A stretch of 64,000 nucleotides of DNA from Rugalucina vietnamica. Taxonomy: Eukaryota; Mollusca; Bivalvia; Lucinida; Lucinidae. Of this stretch, positions 32,801 through 42,194 are shown piece after piece. Each line of letters begins with the position of its first letter. Position 1 is the first letter of the stretch. Location: the NCBI GenBank assembly GCA_964017185.1, contig OZ024869.1, forward strand, positions 51,982,761-52,046,760, written 5' to 3'. Below the pieces are notes generated by a model. That model did no database searches and was not told the origin of the DNA. It worked only from the letters and a program-made list of their open reading frames with translations. The translations under genes and the position numbers were made by a program.

Positions 32801-34438
32801 TGGGTATCGGGATGAGTTTATTTTTCATTTTCATTTTTCGGTGGATTTCTCTAAACAAACAGAACAGCCCTTGATGAGACGCCGCGCTCTTCAGTGGGAT
32901 CACAGCGTTTGCCTGGACACCAGACCACGGGGCCTACCAACCTGACAAACCACGTGAGCCCGACATTTTCCCTCGTCTCGTTGATAAATGTGTGTTCACC
33001 AACCTTCCACCTGGTTGTGTGCCAGTCACCAGTTGTACAGAGGTTGGAAAGTTCCCAAGATCCAGCGCCATCCTGAATAGAATTCAGAATGTTTATCGCA
33101 GTTACGGTATATGTCGTTTAAGTCGTATATGTATAAATTTGGAAATTGTGCAAAATACACTATAAACACTAGTTTTTATCATTTTTACATTAACTTTATT
33201 GTTATTTAAAAAGTATTTGCGTCTCTGTACTTGCCATCATCGTTTTGGTTGATATGATGAATACCTTGCTGAGAAAGATCCAGCTACCTTTTCCTTCATT
33301 CCTGTCTATATTTTCTGTCCATTATGTTTCACGTTTCATTTCTGCCCCTCCTGGTGTCTACCTCATGCGCGGATCCAGAAAATTTTCTCGTGGGGGGGGG
33401 GGGGGGGTCCAAATTCCCAGAAGGGGTCTGGCGGAAAATTTCAACATGGCAAAAAATAATAATCTGGCAATTCCGGGGGGGGGGGGGTCCGGACCCCCTG
33501 TCCCCCCTCTGGATCCGCCCATGTACCTTGCGAATTATTAAAATGCAATTGTTTCTGGCCTGGTTTTCTTATATATGGTATACTTGCACTTTGTAATTTA
33601 AAGTCGACTGAAAGCATATTTTATCGCATTTTAAATTTTTAAATCCACTGTTACAAGGTTTATGGCAGAAAAAAATCAAACCTCGCCGACACCGATCAAG
33701 TCATACTATACCTCAAAGTTATACAAGCCGTCTTTAGAGACACCCATAAGCGCCATAGCACACGTATCATTGCCCGGACCATCGACTGGTGAAATGTTTT
33801 GAATATTGGTCAGAAAGAACGGGGTGCTGGGATAGTCAGACCTAAGGACTCTGACCTCTGCTCCTCGGTTAACAGCGTTCCGGAGTCTTTCTTTACTGCC
33901 AAAGATGGTCGCCCCTTCACTGTCATGTTGGTAAGCTTTTATCCACCGCGTGTCTCCGCAGTGAGCTTGTAAAATATAAGACGCGTACACATACAAACAC
34001 TCATTAAAATGCTGATGCACCGCAAATTTTAAAGCTGAAATCTGAATGCGAACTGACTGGAAATATTACCGGCGTTATAGATTGGGGTATATAACATTCT
34101 TGATTAAAAAGATACGTCAGATGGTTGATGATAGACTTGAGAATTCAGTGATGTGTGGAATGTAGGTCAAGGGCATTGAGTCGTAGTGATTACTATAGCT
34201 AGCCCATGCTCTCGAGACTAGCAACAAGCTATTGCTATTGTTGTTAATGTGATAACTTTGCAGTCTTTATCTTAAACATCTCAATCCGGCTCGACCTTTA
34301 TAAAGTGACCATGGTATACTTACGGCCGTCAGATAGCACAACTCCAGCGAGCAGAAGCCATGACAATATGGTCAATGGTACAGATACCACTGAAAGTACA
34401 GGGAAATAAAAACCATAGTGGTAGAAATCTAAAACCAT
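29889..34438 (-). CDS. Five-exon secreted protein with four ~130-aa repeats
   Basis: CDS = exons 34438-34324, 33965-33712, 33072-32942, 31929-31659 and 30767-29889 (115+254+131+271+879 = 1650 nt, 549 aa plus stop). Every intron is GT...AG and all junction phases match: GTAAGT donor at 34323; acceptor TTTACAAG before 33965; GTATAG at 33711; CTATTCAG before 33072; GTTGGT at 32941; TTATTTAG before 31929; GTAAAA at 31658; TTGATTAG before 30767. Residues ~13-36 are hydrophobic, consistent with a signal peptide. The rest is four degenerate repeats with the pattern W..v...D..G......L..A...G..vR, then a variable stretch, then W..G.H, then WFV. Introns 2 and 4 fall at the same place (YNFE|DG and YEFQ|DD, phase 0). 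I do not recognise a named family. The first exon could begin differently. Confidence 0.8.
30813..31361. repeat. TGAGCC-type MITE in intron 4, itself interrupted
   Basis: The left part, TGAGCCTGTGCGTGAGAAAA to GGCGCTGATCAGCTT (about 30982), and the right part, TTCGCATATGCAAATTG to CTCATGCACATGTTCA (31320-31361), match copy 11040-11233. The ~335 bp between (with three AGTATATGAAT(GGGT) words and a C-run at 31297-31318) is a later insert. Confidence 0.65.
32108..32195. repeat. Hairpin MITE in intron 3
   Basis: GCAAACAGCATAGCCCCAGA and TCTGGGGCTACTCTGTTTGC form inverted arms around GATGCCGCAGAACGCGGCGTC. A diverged relative (GATGAGACGCCGCGCTC) lies at about 32865-32930, next to exon 3. Confidence 0.8.
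33362..33525. repeat. MITE with GGATCCAG termini in intron 2
   Basis: CATGCGCGGATCCAGAAAAT and CCCTCTGGATCCGCCCATG face each other across ~165 bp. The interior has two runs of 13-16 G. Confidence 0.75.
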
Positions 34439-34562
34439 AAGAGTAAAACGTCCCTGCCATGTATCCCAGGGAGGAAATGCTTAAAGTGAGCGTCCATACA
34501 CTCCGAACAGATGGTTCCGCGACACAAAACGGGTCCGAGCTGTATTTGTTAAAAAAGACAGA

Positions 34563-34563
34563 A

Positions 34564-34595
<32 letters not shown>
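34563..34595. repeat. (GAT)n microsatellite
   Basis: About 11 GAT units. The poly-Ser frame on the minus strand is an artefact. Confidence 0.95.
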
Positions 34596-35844
34596 CTCTT
34601 GAGGAGCCTGAAACAGTTAAATTTTGAGTCATTGTTGAGTGCACCTGAGGGGCAAGCAAAAAATACTTTTCCGAGTGGCAGCTTTCGTCCGATTCCATCT
34701 TTCAAGATAAGAAAAAAACGTCATCTAAATCTAATGGCGTCAAAAAAGAAAATACCCATTGCGGATACTGACACACATTTATTACGCTTGTTTAGTGTAA
34801 TAACGTGCATTCTACACAGCTGAATGCTACTTGATTTTAACAGCATACATAACGTCTATGCGCTGAAATGCCGTAACGCCGTCTAACATGGCGCTTTCGA
34901 ATAGAATAGACTGCTCCACTGCGCATGTGTCGGATTTGAAAATCCAATAACACAAGCAGACAGCCGTACGCCAATATTTACATCCAAGCATTCGTGGATG
35001 TACTAATTTTAGCTACGATATCCCAATACTATAATTATACCGCAGATCTATGTTGCCGATGTGTAGCTATGTCGTTATCAATGAAACCATATCAGGTGTT
35101 CATTGTTTCTTTTAGCACAAATCTAAAAGCAGAAAAAATGTCTCGTTAATAACAATAAATAGGCATATGTGTGGTAATTGTTGAATTAATGATTCCACAG
35201 TTGTGCTATGTTACTGCAAATGATGGTATGTTTAAACGTAGCCTGTACATATGAAAGAATCTGGTCATAGAATTATGAAGGGTTTGCAGCATACAACTTT
35301 TAAAAACAAGTTGGATGATCGAACCCGTATCTGAACATATAATTGAGCAGTGCCATGAAAAACCAAACGTTTTGCATATATATGCAAAAGCAAAGACGCA
35401 GATCAGCTTCGCTTTCTTTCCTCAATTTCTATGTCGAAGCTAACAAAAAATAAAAAGTCACTAACATCACACAACTATCAATTGAACATATTAACACAAC
35501 ATGGAGCGTTATTGCCATTTTCTGAAAATCTGATGCGTGTTTAGAATCGGGTAATTAAGAGATGACAGGTTTATGTATTATTTTAATAGACGCTGTGGTT
35601 GCACGACAAGAAACACAGAAAAAAGGGGCATTTGGTCGTATACAAGCCGACGTGTGCCGCAGAATATAAAAGACACAGAAGAATCTTTCGTAGTTCAAAA
35701 GACGAGTGTGCTATTTTTTCAATATGTGGACTATTTCTAGTACTATTGTATTAATTACCGTTAATAAGCAAGCCTGTTTTTCTTTTGCCACGTGCCGCCA
35801 ATGATTTACAAACACATAATTCGCTGTTACAATAGCATCATTAA
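34596..35844. other. Intergenic, no gene
   Basis: No supported gene. A short remnant of the TGAGCC-type MITE core (AAAGACGCAGATCAGCTTCG) is at about 35390. Confidence 0.5.
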
Positions 35845-36089
35845 TGAGCCGCCTCGTGGGAAAACTAACAATCTGCGTAGACTAGGCGTAAACAAAGACG
35901 CAGATCAGCTTCGCGGTAACCGCGAAGCTGATCAGCGCCTTTGTTTTCGCTTCACGGATAGCACAATTCCTCTACTTCTAAAATCCAAAATTTCATGAAT
36001 GCTTCAAGCTGTCTTCTGCGACTGTACAGGCTGGTTTGTGCCGGACCTGTTCGAAAACCACATTATTGGTTTTCCCACGAGGTGGCTCA
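35845..36089. repeat. TGAGCC-type MITE, complete copy
   Basis: Terminal inverted repeats TGAGCCGCCTCGTGGGAAAA and TTTTCCCACGAGGTGGCTCA. A near-perfect internal palindrome (about 35884-35948) is centred on CGCGGTAACCGCG. The interior continues with CGGATAGCACAATTCCTC. No coding function. Confidence 0.9.
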
Positions 36090-36538
36090 ATATCTATGCT
36101 CTGCAGCCGATTCAGTGGGGGAAGCCTTTCTTAAAATAGAAAATCCGATTATCGTAAAGGCTGTGACTCAGGTCATGTAAACAACTTTTGATTGGTTGGC
36201 CCCATGGCAACAGCGTGTAAACAAGTGGCCATTATTGGGCGTTCAGCTGGCGTGTGATTGATAATGAACTCGCTCAGCCTAGCGGGCTATCGTATAGAAT
36301 ATCATAGAAAAGTAACATATGTAACAGTTAAGTACACCTTGAGAACATCGAAATTATGTACATGTATATTGTCTTAGAGATTCTAATAAATAAATTTAAT
36401 TTACAGAACATCATCAACTGTTTAATTTAATTATTTATGTATTTAGACCCAACATTTCGGGTTACAATATGTAAGTGATCAAGTTTACCACTGATTCATA
36501 TGTTTAAAGACCAGCTGCTGACCGCCAAAGCAAATAAA
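36090..36538. other. Intergenic, nothing seen
   Basis: AT-rich without supported features. Confidence 0.5.
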
Positions 36539-36663
36539 AAGGATACAAGTAGGCGACGATCAGGAAAATACGCAATCAGATAAGAGATTCCCACATCTGA
36601 GGTGGGGAATTAACAATCAGGTATTTATACCATGAAAACATATCGTAGGCCGAATGAGCAGCA
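36539..36663 (+). repeat. Family X fragment
   Basis: ATACAAGTAGGCGACGATCA through AACATATCGTAGGCCGAATG; only the first ~125 bp of the family. Confidence 0.8.
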
Positions 36664-37239
36664 ACCAAAATGTCTTTATCAAGATGTCTCCTACGTCGTT
36701 TAATGCAATCAATATAATACCAATTCAAACACCTAAGAACATATGGACAACATTACAACAGTTGTCAAAATATTGATTTTTTATGAGATATCATTTAAGA
36801 AAAGTGATGAAGTTAACAGTTGTCAACATCAACATCTTCAGAACATGGAAATTATGTTAATGGAGTTAAAGGCTCCTTACAGAAGTAACATATGTAACAG
36901 TTGGGTACATCTTGACATCTAAATCATTTGAATCAAAATTCTGTTACACATCTTCAATCTATAAACCCTCATCAGCCTATTCATTTTAATCGCTTTTTGT
37001 GTGACGAAAGCTTTTGCAAAGAAAAATTAAAATCTAAAATCTGTGGACTTTTTAATTTTTAAATTTTATGATCCATGCAGGCCATCGTAGATAAGATGCG
37101 TTCGGATTTTCTCCATTAGCGTGTTCGGATCAAAGGCTCTGCTCAACAGAACGAGTCGTTTCGGTCCAGCGACTCTTAAGGACTCTCGCCGTAAGGACAT
37201 TTGAAAAGCATTTCCTCTCAGCCATGTCTCTGCAAGAGT
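36664..37239. other. Intergenic, nothing seen
   Basis: No gene or clear repeat. Confidence 0.5.
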
Positions 37240-37244
37240 CATAC

Positions 37245-37304
<60 letters not shown>
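37240..37304. repeat. (CTGT)n(CT)n microsatellite
   Basis: About eight CTGT units merge into about 16 CT units. Confidence 0.95.
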
Positions 37305-37306
<2 letters not shown>

Positions 37307-38020
37307 GCATCATGTACCCTATTGCAGAACAGATAATTATTAATCTTCGACAATTATCTTTTTAAAGATGTTTCTTGTTAATGTTATTTTCATGAGATTT
37401 TAAGTTGATTAGAGTGAAAATGCAAGAATAGCGATCAACCATGGTCTGTTTCAGTGTTCAAACATTCGCTGGATCTATTTTTCATTTCATAACAAATTGA
37501 CTTAAATTTACTATTGTTGTAAAGGGAAGTAGATAGGGGGTACTTTAAGGCATGTGTCAGATTTTACAATCGTTGAACAATGGTAAAACAGTTAGAAATC
37601 GCCATTTTATGAGGTAGCCTGTGCGTCCTAAAACGAGTGCTCATGCGTTTCAGATGTTGCCTATGCGTTTACTATGACCAGTGTGGGTGTAAGCGCTTCG
37701 CTACGATTAGCAATTTTGTTGTTGTTGTTCTCCTTATGTACACATACACATGTAATCTTAAAGCAAACACATGTGTGTTTGCTATTAATGTTTGGAAGTG
37801 TGGACGGGTAATAACAAGAAACTCTGTAGAGCTTAACTAGGAACATATGTATAATATATACATATTGAGCTGTGGAAATGTGACTTGCTCAAGGCCACAA
37901 CAGACGACGTCCAGGACAGGGATCGAACCTATCCTATAAGTTTACCATGTGTCTTCGGCTCAGGTGAGCTAAAATAAGTGCAGACTAACATTCACTTTAA
38001 AAAAAAAGTGTAGAAGCCTC
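37305..38020. other. Intergenic with repeat scraps
   Basis: Contains a short tail like that of the Helentron-like elements (TTCGGCTCAGGTGAGCTAAA, 37953-37972). No gene. Confidence 0.5.
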
Positions 38021-38215
38021 CTATCCGTGGCTTAGTGGTTAAATTGATACTCGTCTTGTAAAGGTTCGATCTCGGGCTTCTCGAATCCTTCGGATGAGGC
38101 TATTAACCTCGGCAATTTTTCAGGACAAACTGGTGACAAAGATATACTGTGACGAGTATGGAGACTATGTTGTGCCTAAAGTCCATGTGACCTTGTTTTC
38201 GGGCCTGACTTACAG
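38021..38215 (+). repeat. tRNA-derived SINE
   Basis: Box A TGGCTTAGTGG (38028-38038) and box B GGTTCGATCTC (38063-38073) are at tRNA-like spacing, followed by a ~140-bp non-tRNA body ending before an A-rich run at 38216. A degenerate pol III promoter is retained. Confidence 0.7.
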
Positions 38216-38394
38216 ATAAAAAAAAAATCACTGATGATATACACTTAAGGAAGTGTCTGAAAAATTGTTGTTTTCCCGAGGCTCAAGGACAAATATTTAA
38301 CAAAATATCAATCGCATGTTTCTCTTTACCTCTGACATCTAGTGGATTTACTATTTAATACCATTTTTCGCAAGAACAGACAAATTGTAAGAAG

Positions 38395-39215
38395 TACCTA
38401 CGGACAAACAGGTAAACTGTAATCAGTATCGATGTACGGAAATGTAAACTGTAATGGTAACCAGTACCGATGTACGAACAGGTCAGGTAAACTGTAATTA
38501 GCACCGATGTACAAACAGGTCAGGTAAACTGTAATTAGCACCGATGTACGAACAGATAAACTGTAATTAGCACCGATTTACGAACAGGTAAACTAATTAG
38601 TACCGATGTACGAACAGGAACACTGTAATCAGTACCGATGTACGGACAAGTAAACTGTAATGGTAAGCAGTACCGGTGTACAAAACAGGTAAACTGTAAT
38701 CAGTACCGAGTGTACGAGCAAGTTCATTTTAATCAGTACCGATGCACGAACAGATAAATTGTAATCAGTAACGATGTACGAACAGGTAAACTGTAATCAA
38801 TACCGATGTACGAACAGGTAAACTATGATAAATACTGATGTACGAAGGGGTAAACTGTAATCAGTACCGATGATCGAACAGGTAAACTGTAATAAGTACT
38901 GATGTACGAACAGTTAAATTGTAATCAGTACCGATGTACGAACAGGTATGGTTCCCAGACGATCAGAGAAGGCTTACGTTATACATATTAATGAAATGAA
39001 TGTATTTGACCAATAGGAACAGGCGTGACATTCATATTTATAATGGTAAATCTGTAACGAAAGTCTACTACGATCGTCCGGAATCTATAAACTGTAATCA
39101 GTACCGATCTACGAACAGGTAAGCTCTAGTCAGTACCGATATACGAACAGGTAAAGTGATCAATACTGACGTACGAACACGTAATCTGTAATTAGTACCG
39201 ATGTGTACATCTTCT
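38395..39215 (+). repeat. ~32-bp minisatellite
   Basis: About 20 units of CAGTACCGATGTACGAACAG + GTAAACTGTAAT with drift and small deletions, interrupted at about 38948-39088 by a short element. Confidence 0.9.
38950..39083. mobile_element. Short TIR element inside minisatellite
   Basis: The ends TTCCCAGACGATC and GATCGTCCGGAA are inverted (one mismatch, one gap). The ~134-bp body has no relation to the 32-bp unit. It is a very small MITE. Confidence 0.55.
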
Positions 39216-39690
39216 CTAGCACCTAGCACCTTAAAATATAAAACTTTATGGAATAATACGTCACTTCTATATATGATGACGCTCGCGAAAGAGTTGATTT
39301 TATTTGTGTTTATAAATTCAGAAAATAAAGAATTTAAGAAATTAAAGAATTTATGATCAAAGTTCAATAACCAATGTGTCAGCTTGATGCGTATATTACA
39401 CTACAGGAAGGAAACACTTTTAATTTTAATTTAATGCTTTATTTATTTAACGAGGATTCCTAACAGCCCGAAGGCCACTAGTAGGTCTCCTCACATATAA
39501 CATACAAAGACAAACACATTTATAATACAAAGACAAGGACAAAATAACAGTTATATATACACTTTTACAACTAAAAGACTTTTCATCCGCCGGATAAACT
39601 GACCTCTTGAAAACACTTTTTGGTGAAATCAGAAGAAAATTTGATCAATTTGGTTGTTGTATGTGCATATAGTCTATGAACCTTGAGCTT
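39216..39690. other. Intergenic, nothing certain
   Basis: 39425-39600 (AACGAGGATTCCTAACAGCC, CGAAGGCCACTAGTAGGTCT) looks like a retroelement 3' tail by style, but this is not established. Confidence 0.4.
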
Positions 39691-39769
39691 CATTACGAAA
39701 ACACACCCATGCAATAAACAGAAGTTAGTTTAGCTTTAAAAATTGAAAATTTTCAGCTAAAAAATTTGA

Positions 39770-39885
39770 TATTTTTCTTATTTTTGCTCAAAACATAGAT
39801 TGTGGGTACACGTTAGAACCGCCTCGGCGAGGCGGTTCTAACGAGTACCCACAATCTATGTTTTGGAGCAAAAATAAGAAAAATA
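39770..39885. repeat. Foldback palindrome, copy 4 (best preserved)
   Basis: 58-bp arms (TATTTTTCTTATTTTTGCTC ... GTTAGAACC) meet at GCCTCGGCGAGGC. Only about one mismatch and one indel separate the arms. Preceded by ACACCCATGCAATAAACAGA and followed by AGGTATACCCCTGCATACCC, as in the other copies. Confidence 0.9.
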
Positions 39886-40325
39886 GGTATACCCCTGCAT
39901 ACCCCAGTTTTGCTATATAAAAGTGGGGTTCAAGGGGGTATACATTACACGGACATGTTTTCGTGATGTTTATAAGATCTCGGTGTTCTTCCGGTCCCAT
40001 GAGTGGATATGTCATATAACAACTGTTGAAACTTGACGGCTTTATGGCCCATTGAATAAGAAAAGTGCGATCAGTAAAGGCACGAACCAGTTCGCTTAAT
40101 TCTGCAGTCAGATTTCCACAATTGGTATTCCTAGCCTCTGATGGCAATATTTAAAGTCCTCCTCCAATCCTCCCTCGGTTTTCTATATTTGCACAATACA
40201 GTTTGTATCCTTCTTGGCCAAGAAAAATAAAACTTTTTTTTTCTCGTTCCGTTTCTCCTTTTAAAGAAAAGCCACTTCATTAGAAGGATGTGTTCTCTTG
40301 AAGTACTTATTATGCTGAAGGGTTT

Positions 40326-40336
40326 TATTATATACA
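40326..40336 (+). promoter_or_regulatory. TATA-like box
   Basis: TTATTATATACA lies about 70 bp upstream of the start codon of the next gene. If used, the expected initiation site (~40360) would leave a very short leader; the 5-codon upstream ORF at 40361-40378 may or may not be transcribed. Confidence 0.4.
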
Positions 40337-40400
40337 TAGCGATAAATTGTCAGTATTTAGATGCATTCAAATATATAGACAGTCTGTGTCTGTTGCTAAC

Positions 40401-41276
40401 ATGGAACCTTGGAAAATGTTCTTGGTCTTTTTAATTGTCGGGCTAGTTAACGCACATGAGGAAAACGCGGACAGGCTAGAAACACTCGCAGAAGAAATAG
40501 AGGATACTAAAATTGGTCAGCCGGGTATTTATCTGGCTTTAGATGCATTGGAGAGAAATCTGAACAGATTGGTTGGCGAAAAGACTGGAACCGCTGAAGA
40601 ACAAGCGATAAAAGTCGAGAAATACCGCACTAGACTTAGTGTTCTAGAAGAAAACGTTAACTACATCAAGAGTTTTGTGGAGGAAGAAAAACTCTTAGAT
40701 AAATCTCTAACCGATATTAGCACCAAACAGCTTGGTGTTGCTGATGAAAGGCTAGACGAAATGAAACAATTCACAGAGACTGCCAAAGACGAAGCGAGAG
40801 TTTTACTGGGCAGCGCTGAGGTAGAACTTCAGTCCGTGAAAACTATCGCGGACAAACGGAATTTCAATCTTGGCGGAGCGATATTTTATGGCGGCCATGG
40901 AAGCGCATGCGTAGAAGGAGCAAACGAGTGCCACCTGGCGTCGGGAGAATGCAGGGACGGGCAGTGTCAGTGTAAACCTGGGCTAAGCTACGACAGAAAG
41001 ACTCAGTCGTGCGTCGAAGTGTGCGAGTCTTATGGTGAAGATTTCGAGGTGGTTCCAAACAGGGTTATTCGAGGAAACAACAGCGCCATGTACGAGGACG
41101 TGTCCCTTAAGGAATGCAAGAAAAAATGTGTCGAAGCTTTAGATTTCGAGTGCGTCACATTGGAGTACTTCAACTGGTACCGCGCTTGCTATCTATCCGC
41201 GATAACGATGCTGGAGGCAGAGGAGAGCTGGGAATACAACTCGGCTGGCACCCACTTCCAAAGAAATTGTGACTAA
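40401..41276 (+). CDS. Secreted coiled-coil / EGF-like / PAN-apple protein
   Basis: The 291-aa protein starts at the ATG at 40401, chosen because the next residues MEPWKMFLVFLIVGLVNA form a clear signal peptide. Residues ~20-165 are charged, Leu-rich and heptad-like (coiled coil). Residues ~178-220 hold six cysteines in an EGF-like spacing (GECRDGQCQCKPGLSY). The C-terminal ~70 residues have the Cys pattern of a PAN/apple domain (CKKKC, ECVTLEYF, ACYLS, final NC). PAN and EGF modules bind proteins or glycans, so an extracellular adhesion, mucus or matrix role is likely, but that is inference. Complete in one exon, which is unusual for such modular proteins. Poly(A)-like signal ATTAAA at 41374-41379. 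Confidence 0.8.
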   Translation: MEPWKMFLVFLIVGLVNAHEENADRLETLAEEIEDTKIGQPGIYLALDALERNLNRLVGEKTGTAEEQAIKVEKYRTRLSVLEENVNYIKSFVEEEKLLDKSLTDISTKQLGVADERLDEMKQFTETAKDEARVLLGSAEVELQSVKTIADKRNFNLGGAIFYGGHGSACVEGANECHLASGECRDGQCQCKPGLSYDRKTQSCVEVCESYGEDFEVVPNRVIRGNNSAMYEDVSLKECKKKCVEALDFECVTLEYFNWYRACYLSAITMLEAEESWEYNSAGTHFQRNCD

Positions 41277-41373
41277 ACTGGTTTCTGTGCATTGAAGGCA
41301 ACTTTAATTTTCAATAACTGGCATAACTGTTACTTTCAGGATTAGAAATATGTTGCGTCTCTTACAGTCATTA

Positions 41374-41379
41374 ATTAAA
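41374..41379 (+). promoter_or_regulatory. Possible poly(A) signal
   Basis: ATTAAA about 100 bp downstream of the PAN-domain gene's stop codon. Confidence 0.4.
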
Positions 41380-41514
41380 ACACCTTTTCAAGACTTAAAC
41401 CTAATACGTGTTTAAGAGTTTTACGTATATATAAAACGTTCATTTTAATGGATGCTAAAATATATAAGCAACGTATACTCGTGGAAATGTCCATATGAGA
41501 AATACAAAAGTATT

Positions 41515-41816
41515 GAAGGCCGGGGCGACATGCTAATTAAATTTGCTATTTGCTTATTGCAAAATGCTTATTGCAAAATGTTAAATGATAATTGCAAACT
41601 TTGAAAAGGGTCGATAGATATTCTTAATATCCTTTATCGACCCTTTTCAAAATTTGCAATTACCATTTAACATTTTGCAATAAGCATTTAACAAATAGCA
41701 ATTAGTATGTTGCCCTAGCCAAATATCGACCATTTTCAAAATTTGCAATTACCATTTAACATTTTGCAATAAGCAAAAATTTAGCAAATAGCAAATAGCA
41801 TGTCGCCCCGGCCTTC
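41515..41816. repeat. MITE with GAAGGCCGGGGCGACATG termini
   Basis: The 21-bp terminal inverted repeats GAAGGCCGGGGCGACATGCT(A) are perfect. The interior is made of nested inverted words (TTTGCAATTACCATTTAACA, ATTTTGCAATAAGC, GGGTCGATA/TATCGACCC), so the whole element can fold. No coding capacity. Confidence 0.9.
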
Positions 41817-42190
41817 CATACAAACTTCAGCAAAGCGGTCCAGATACATATGAGCTTCAGCAGCTTGGCACAAAATCATGAAGGCATTTTAAATACGTTA
41901 CCTTTTAATGGCCTTATCCAGATGCAAATCATTGAAGTAAGAAACCCAGTTCGCAAACTATAGCTTGAGGTATTCATTGTCCAATTACGTTTGATGTTCA
42001 TTTGCCTAGACAGCCATTCAAGGACTCACCGACACATACGAACAGCTAATATTTAAAAAAAAATAATAAAGATGATATTTCTCATTACAGACGATAATTA
42101 TAATCAGTCTATCTAAAAATTAGTTTTGGGATGGTAAAGTGGCGACAGACGAGGAAACGTCTGAAACATATATATTGAATTCGTCATCCC
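41817..42190. other. Intergenic, nothing seen
   Basis: No supported features. Confidence 0.5.
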
Positions 42191-42194
42191 TGTT

